Of a DNA stretch of 64,000 bases, positions 59,505 through 64,000 are shown piece after piece; within the stretch, counting starts at the first letter, position 1, and each line of letters begins with the position of its first letter. Below the pieces are notes generated by a model that saw only the letters and a list, made by a program, of their open reading frames with translations, was not told where the DNA came from and made no database searches. Origin of the DNA: Tetracentron sinense (Eukaryota > Streptophyta > Magnoliopsida > Trochodendrales > Trochodendraceae); the NCBI GenBank assembly GCA_015143295.1, contig CM026570.1:24559250-24623249 (forward strand), given 5' to 3'. A program made the position numbers and the translations under genes.

Positions 59505-62500
59505 TTCATGTCTTGATTTGTTCTTGACTTGTATACTTGTGAGCCAGAGGCTAGCACCCTTCCTTGGGCTACCAACCTCCTTGTCATGTTCTTGTTCCAT
59601 TTCTCTTGTGAGCCAGAGGCTAGCACCCTTCCTTGGGCTACCAACCTCCTTGTCATGTTCTTGTTCCATTTCACTTGTGAGCTAGAGGCTAGCACCCTTC
59701 CTTGGGCTACCAACCTCCTTGTCATGTTCTTGATTCATTTCACTTGTGAGCCAGAGGCTAGCACCCTTCCTTGGGCTACCAACCTCCTTGTCATGTTCTT
59801 GATTCATTTCACTTGTGAGCCAGAGGCTAGCACCCTTCCTTGGGCTACCAACCTCCTTGTCATGTTCTTGTTTCATTTCACTTGTGAGCCAGAGGCTAGC
59901 ACCCTTCCTTGGGTTACCAACCTCCTTGTCATGTTCTTGTTTTGTTGTTGATTCATCATGTATGAATACAATCTTGGAAAACCCGGTTTCATGCATGCAT
60001 GCGTACTCGTGTGCGTGCCAATAGTGACAATCATGGGGATACGTGTAACAAGAGGGATATCGCATCATATTTCAATTCATAGTATAACATATAGGAATTT
60101 GAGTAATCTAAGTGGCATTTGAATAGTTCATCATTCATAAGAACACATGCATAAGGCCTACTTTCATTTTCTTCATTTATGTCATTTATCCCTAGTTTAA
60201 GCATTTTGTCAAACACATAACATGCAAGGTTCCTTAATGGTTCATCTTCTTCTTTTTAGTGCATACTTTCCATCCAAAAATCAAGGTATGTTCATTATTG
60301 GTAAAATGCCCATCCTCCATTTTTCCATTCTACACGCCACACATTCATACATCATGCATTCGGCATCCCATCGCCTCAATCAACCTCTCATCCATGCATC
60401 CACACCATTTTCCTCATCTTGTTTATATTTAGTGAATATGACACATTTCATAAGGGAGAAATACATAGTAGCAACAATCATATATATCATAGAAAAACTA
60501 GGTTATTGTTAGGGGAAGTTAGTAGGGTGTACTAACCTTAGATCAAGGTTTGATCTTGAAGAAACCTTGAAATAGAAGCTCTATTTGGAAGGAGGAAGCC
60601 TTTGCTTGAAGGGGACTTGAGTTGGAGAAGAAACCCCTTTCAAAAACGTGAGTGAGTGCTGCCCTAGCTTGGAGAATGCACCTCCACCCGAGCTTGAGTT
60701 GAAATCTTGAAGAAAACGTGCTTGGGGACGATCTAGGGTCTTCACCCCTTTGATTTCTTCTCCAAAAGCAACCTAGGTTTAGGAAACCCTTTTCTCTTCT
60801 CTCTTATCTCCCAAATCTCTCTAAGTATAGTGAATGATGCCCTAAGGCTCGGGCAAGCCTTAAGGAGAAAGGGTTTAACCCCCAAAAGACGATAAAGCCC
60901 TTACTGAAATTTCTGCAAAAACGCGAAGACCGAGCGATCGGTGGTTATGACCGATCGATCGGTTGCCTACTGAGCGATCGGTGTTTATGACCGATCGATC
61001 GGTCAAAAACTCACTCTCTGGAAAATTTCCCCATACAAAATTTCTGACCGTGCGATAGCTACCGATCGATCGGTTATGGACCGATCGATCGCTGACTGGA
61101 CCGAGCGATCGGTGCTCTGTATGTCTGGACTGTTTTGACCATATCTTTTGACTCGCTCGTCGGATTTCGACGATTCAACTTGCGTTGGGTTCGTCTTTCG
61201 AAAACGCACATTTCTGACGTTTCGGAATTTCTAATTTCTCCCTTATTTATTAATTAGACTACGAAAACGGCCAATTAGCTATGAAAGTGCCATTCATTAA
61301 AGATGAAAAAGTCCGGGGTGCTACAAATTGACCCTCATCAAATGCACTATGAGTAGTCTCCCACCATACTTTATTGCCACTATTACCATCTTATGTTCGA
61401 TAGCTACCAAACTAGAGCGTTTGCAGGGAGAGTTCCTTTAGAACAAGAAAATGGATAAATTTAAATATCATTTGGTTGTGTGGGATCAAGTTCATTGTCT
61501 GATAAGGGATGAGGGTTTGAATTTGAAATCTTTGGTAGAGTTGTAGAGGTGAAGAAGATCTTGCTATGCAAATGCGTGACGTTTTGGGGAGGAGGGGTAA
61601 TTTATTGTATAAAATGTTATAATGGCCGAATATGAGGAATCATCTGGTTGGAACCCGAGGGAGGTTAGTGGCTCTTATGAGGTGGGGCTTTAGAAATGGA
61701 TAATAACGATGGCTAGTTTGTTGCCCCTTATATTAAGTTTAAGGAATGCGACAGTTCAGAAGTTGGCTTCTGGAAGGATTTGTGGAGTGGGCCGATGAGA
61801 GTAAAGGACGAATTTGGAAACATTTTTTCGCTCGGTTGTGTTAGGAACGCCTTAGTCACAGATTGTTTCGAGTTGATTGAGAATGGAGTGTTTTGTTGCC
61901 CTAGGTTGAGGCAAGATTGGAACGATTTGGAAGTAGAACATTTTTGTCTTCTGCAGCATCTCAGCACCTTCTTCCCATGCCCCTAGGTCAGGTATAAAAG
62001 GATCTAGAGGCAACAATGGTTGATTTTTAGTGAGGTCATTATTACAATCATTCATTACTTTACACTTGTCCCTATTTCTCTATAGGTTTGTGTAGAATCC
62101 TGTAAATCCATCAAACGTACCTTTCTTCCTAGAATCCTATAAATCTCTCGAAAATGTATCTTTCTTCCTATGGACTGTGGCTCTAAAGAAGATTCTTACG
62201 TGTGACCATTTGAAAAATAGAGGGTGAAGGATGACTAACTGCTATTATTTGTGCCTTCACGCGGAAGAGTCGGCGAATTACTTGCTTTTGCATTATGGGG
62301 TCATTTTCTCTCTCGTCTGGGAGTGGATTGGGTTTTCCCTTCTTGATTTTAGAACTTTTTATCTTGTTGGTTCCTAGTGAGTTGGGATAGTGCTCATGAG
62401 GCAATTTGGTCCGTCCTTCATGGGGCATTTCATGATCAATTTGGAAGGAGAGAAACAAGAGAGTATTGAAGGACTCTCCCTCTTCGGTTTCATGTTTTTA

Positions 62501-62776
62501 TATGAGAATCAGATATATGATTTGAGTGGCGTCTTGCTCGTCAAAAGGGTGTGGATTGGGCAACTTTTTAGGGTGGGAAGCGTGTTCTATAGTGAAAAGT
62601 GCGGCTTCTAGCCTTGACTCTGTATAGGGAATTCTCTATTCCTGTCAGTTTAGTTTTCCTTGTTTTTCGAGTTTACATCCTAGTAAACTCTCTCTCTTAT
62701 TATTGTTGTAGCTGTTGAGGTGATATTTTTCCTTTAATATAATTTGCTGATTACCGATCAAAAAATAAAAAAAGGG

Positions 62777-63013
62777 AATGGTTTCATTTTAAATGGAACA
62801 ATTTACAAATTTTGGTACATTTAATTGTCCCATTATCTTATAAACTATTATTAAAAATTCACTGTTTAGATCAAAAATAGTCTTCATATTTTGATCTTTT
62901 ACCATTGATTTATTGTGAAGAATACTATCTTCATCTCTTTGTGATTTTTATTTGTCCTATGATATTCTTTTCTTTTGTTTTTGTAGTGACGCTTATTTGG
63001 TTTGTTCTTTTAG
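62777..63013 (+). other. 3' end of protease intron 1
   Basis: AT-rich intron sequence with a T-rich stretch (CTTTTCTTTTGTTTTTGTAG near 62,967-62,986) and the acceptor TTTGTTCTTTTAG used here. The TTTTTGTAG at 62,986 is a possible alternative acceptor. Confidence 0.6.
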
Positions 63014-63143
63014 GCTTTACTTTGCTAAAATTGGGATTGGGACTCCTTCAAAGGACTACTATGCTCAAATAGATACAGGAAGTGACATAATGTGGGTGAA
63101 TTGCATAGAGTGCAGCCAATGTCCGAGGACAAGCAGCCTCGGT
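63014..63143 (+). CDS. Aspartic protease (family A1), exon 2
   Basis: Begins with the G completing the glycine codon from exon 1, then LYFAKIGIGTPSKDYYAQID. It carries the first catalytic motif, Asp-Thr-Gly-Ser, in QIDTGSDIMWVNC, and a Cys-rich ECSQCPRTSSLG end typical of plant A1 enzymes with extra disulfides. It ends at GGT before the donor GTATGC, phase 0. The second catalytic Asp would lie in later exons beyond the window. The reading frame is clean, with no stop or missing key residue, so the gene looks alive despite the 24.5-kb intron before this exon. Confidence 0.9.
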
Positions 63144-63298
63144 GTATGCTTGTTCTTCTATTACATGTCTTGTTCCCAATTCCTTCCTCACTTCTTGGTT
63201 CAACATTATGTCATTCACAATTATTGCTTTGAAATATTAAACTTGAATTATTATAATGTTTTTTCTGATATATATGTTTGAATCTTTCGTTTGTACAG

Positions 63299-63546
63299 AT
63301 AAAATTAACACTATATGATCCAAAGGACTCTGCAACTGGAACATTGGTTACTTGTGATCAAGATTTTTGCAATGCCACATATGAAGGTCTAATGCCTAAT
63401 TGCTTCAATAATACACCCTGTACGTATGGTGTGGCTTATGCAGATGGAAGCTCAACTTTTGGATACTTTGTAGAAGATTTTGTACAATATAATCGAGTTT
63501 CTGGAAACCTCCAAACCACATCGGCAAACGAAAGAGTTATATTCGG
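63299..63546 (+). CDS. Aspartic protease (family A1), exon 3
   Basis: Follows a 155-bp intron (acceptor TTTGTACAG). Starts IKLTLYDPKDSATGTLVTCD, continues with DQDFCNATYEGLMPNC, then CTYGVAYADGSSTFGYFVED, the flap region whose Tyr covers the active site in A1 proteases. It ends VSGNLQTTSANERVIFG at the donor GTGAGT, phase 2. Spacing of cysteines and the DGSSTFGYF motif match the Arabidopsis A36/A39 type. The gene continues past the window end. Confidence 0.92.
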
Positions 63547-63664
63547 GTGAGTCAGATTTCTGTTCTTTCAATCTTATATCATGCATAAGAGAAAAATGTG
63601 TACAACCAATTGATGTAAATGTAAATTTCTAAGGTTGTAATTTGTGTCAAACCCCTCTTATGAT
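63547..63664 (+). other. Start of protease intron 3
   Basis: Short AT-rich intron sequence between the GTGAGT donor and a further hAT-like end. Confidence 0.7.
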
Positions 63665-64000
63665 CATGGTTTAAAATATTGGCATTGATTTGTGTACCTA
63701 TAGGTAAAATTAGGAAATTCATCGTGGACACGCATGGTAACGCACATAAATGCTGTAAAAATTTAAGAAATGCAAGAAATGCATGGAAACTTAAAACTCA
63801 ACTTGTTTTAATGCAAAGATAAGCCTAAAATATGATAGATTCTTACAATTCTCGTTTTGACAATCTATATGAGGTAATGACGCTATACTTCCTAAAAGCG
63901 AGGATACGTAATGCATATATGTATAAATACACCGAATAACATAAGTCTAAACAATTAAAAGCATACATCTTTAATAAATCACTCAATTTTAGATAATACA
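63665..64000. mobile_element. hAT-like element, copy D, cut by the window end
   Basis: Starts CATGGTTTAAAATATTGG, the same terminus as copies A to C, inside intron 3 of the protease gene. The 8 bp before it are CTTATGAT; the matching duplicate would lie outside the window. The interior visible here is AT-rich without a frame. Confidence 0.6.

Larger units (their letters stand above)
50323..61325 (-). mobile_element. Ty3/gypsy element 2 (Tekay/Del-like), young
   Basis: Coding on the minus strand. LTRs are at 50,323-52,739 and 57,876-61,325, the latter enlarged by a hAT-like insertion. A perfect 5-bp duplication, AATTG, flanks it (50,318-50,322 and 61,326-61,330). A Met-type primer site lies by the right LTR and a polypurine tract by the left. 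Parts in order are gag with a zinc knuckle, protease, reverse transcriptase, RNase H, integrase and a chromodomain-like end. It looks nearly whole, with about three breaks. The LTRs differ at about ten positions in 2.4 kb by eye, suggesting a few hundred thousand years or less under commonly used plant rates. It sits inside the LINE reverse transcriptase. Confidence 0.95.
57876..61325 (-). repeat. Right (5') LTR of gypsy element 2, with insertion
   Basis: Near-identical to the left LTR once the 963-bp hAT-like insertion at 58,542-59,504 and its 8-bp duplication are set aside. It has one more minisatellite copy than the left LTR, and its palindrome cluster is at 60,929-61,118. Confidence 0.94.
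41610..62776 (+). mobile_element. LINE (non-LTR retrotransposon), split by nested insertions
   Basis: Its pieces lie in order on the plus strand: an ORF1-like fragment at 41,610-41,840 (weak); endonuclease-like sequence at 46,950-48,000, including GGVLMIWDKERVDV near 47,110 and CLGGDFNRVRFSHERKG near 47,320; reverse transcriptase at 48,390-48,516 (LISLVSNANEIISMVIASGL) and 49,570-50,322 (GAFVRGQ, then [15 protein letters not shown]-type); the RT thumb at 61,331-61,700; and the C-terminal zinc-binding segment near 62,195-62,330. It ends in an A-rich tail near 62,776. Insertions at 41,841, 48,517 and 50,323 separate the pieces. Many stops and frame changes are present, so it is dead. Whether the ORF1-like part belongs to the same copy is inferred from order and strand. 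Confidence 0.72.
38530..63013 (+). other. Giant intron 1 of the aspartic protease gene (24,484 bp)
   Basis: Bounded by a GTCTGT donor and a TTCTTTTAG acceptor, phase 2, joining two coding segments that read continuously as one protein family. Most of it is nested transposable elements: a hAT MITE, a minus-strand LINE fragment and a plus-strand LINE that appears to hold a copia, a gypsy and hAT-like elements. Only about 0.5 kb at the left (38,530-39,110) and 0.24 kb at the right (62,777-63,013) look like plain intron sequence. Confidence 0.82.

Noticed and set aside
59529-60068. Long repetitive open frames on both strands
   Set aside because: They arise from the 69-bp minisatellite whose length is a multiple of three; no start context, no family character.
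62952-63013. Coding extension upstream of protease exon 2
   Set aside because: The frame is open but the TTCTTTTAG acceptor at 63,013 joins exactly to exon 1, and the extension does not resemble the family.

Overview
The window looks like nuclear DNA from a dicot plant. It is AT-rich, its genes carry introns with plant-type splice sites, and about half of it is plant transposable elements (Tekay/Del-like Ty3/gypsy, Ty1/copia, plant LINEs, a tRNA-derived SINE, a Helitron, and hAT-, Mutator- and Tourist-type MITEs). I see no rRNA, tRNA or CRISPR locus.

Layout. Bases 1-4,097 are intergenic, with a foldback repeat, a decayed LTR-like stretch and a SINE-like relic. At 4,098-7,635 (minus) is a two-exon gene for an ELM2/SANT-type nuclear protein. 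Bases 7,920-16,700 are intergenic, with a SINE, a complete non-autonomous Helitron and a hAT-type MITE. At 16,711-17,565 (minus) is a two-exon gene for a probably plastid-targeted coiled-coil protein with two membrane segments. At 20,058-20,504 (minus) is a small one-membrane-segment protein whose 5' leader contains an intron. A Mutator-type and a Tourist-type MITE lie near these two genes. Bases 22,804-33,237 are an old, broken Ty3/gypsy element. Bases 33,300-37,900 are a belt of MITEs, a SINE-like duplication, a retroelement RNase H relic and a possible Pol III-type promoter.

The last 26 kb is one host gene, an A1-family aspartic protease on the plus strand. Exon 1 (signal peptide and propeptide) is at 38,309-38,529. 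Exons 2 and 3, with the catalytic Asp-Thr-Gly-Ser motif, are at 63,014-63,143 and 63,299-63,546, and the gene runs out of the window. Intron 1 is about 24.5 kb and is filled with nested insertions. A LINE on the plus strand appears to carry a copia element, a hAT-like element and a young gypsy element. The copia element and one LTR of the gypsy element each hold a further hAT-like copy. Most steps are supported by target-site duplications that I could read.

The genes do not form a pathway; they are unrelated single genes in a repeat-rich neighbourhood. The most interesting points are the repeat-packed protease intron, a hAT-like family seen four times with one copy keeping a possible transposase tail, matching palindrome clusters and minisatellites at equivalent LTR positions of two related gypsy elements, and an internal duplication of the ELM2-type motif. 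All identities and ages are by eye.
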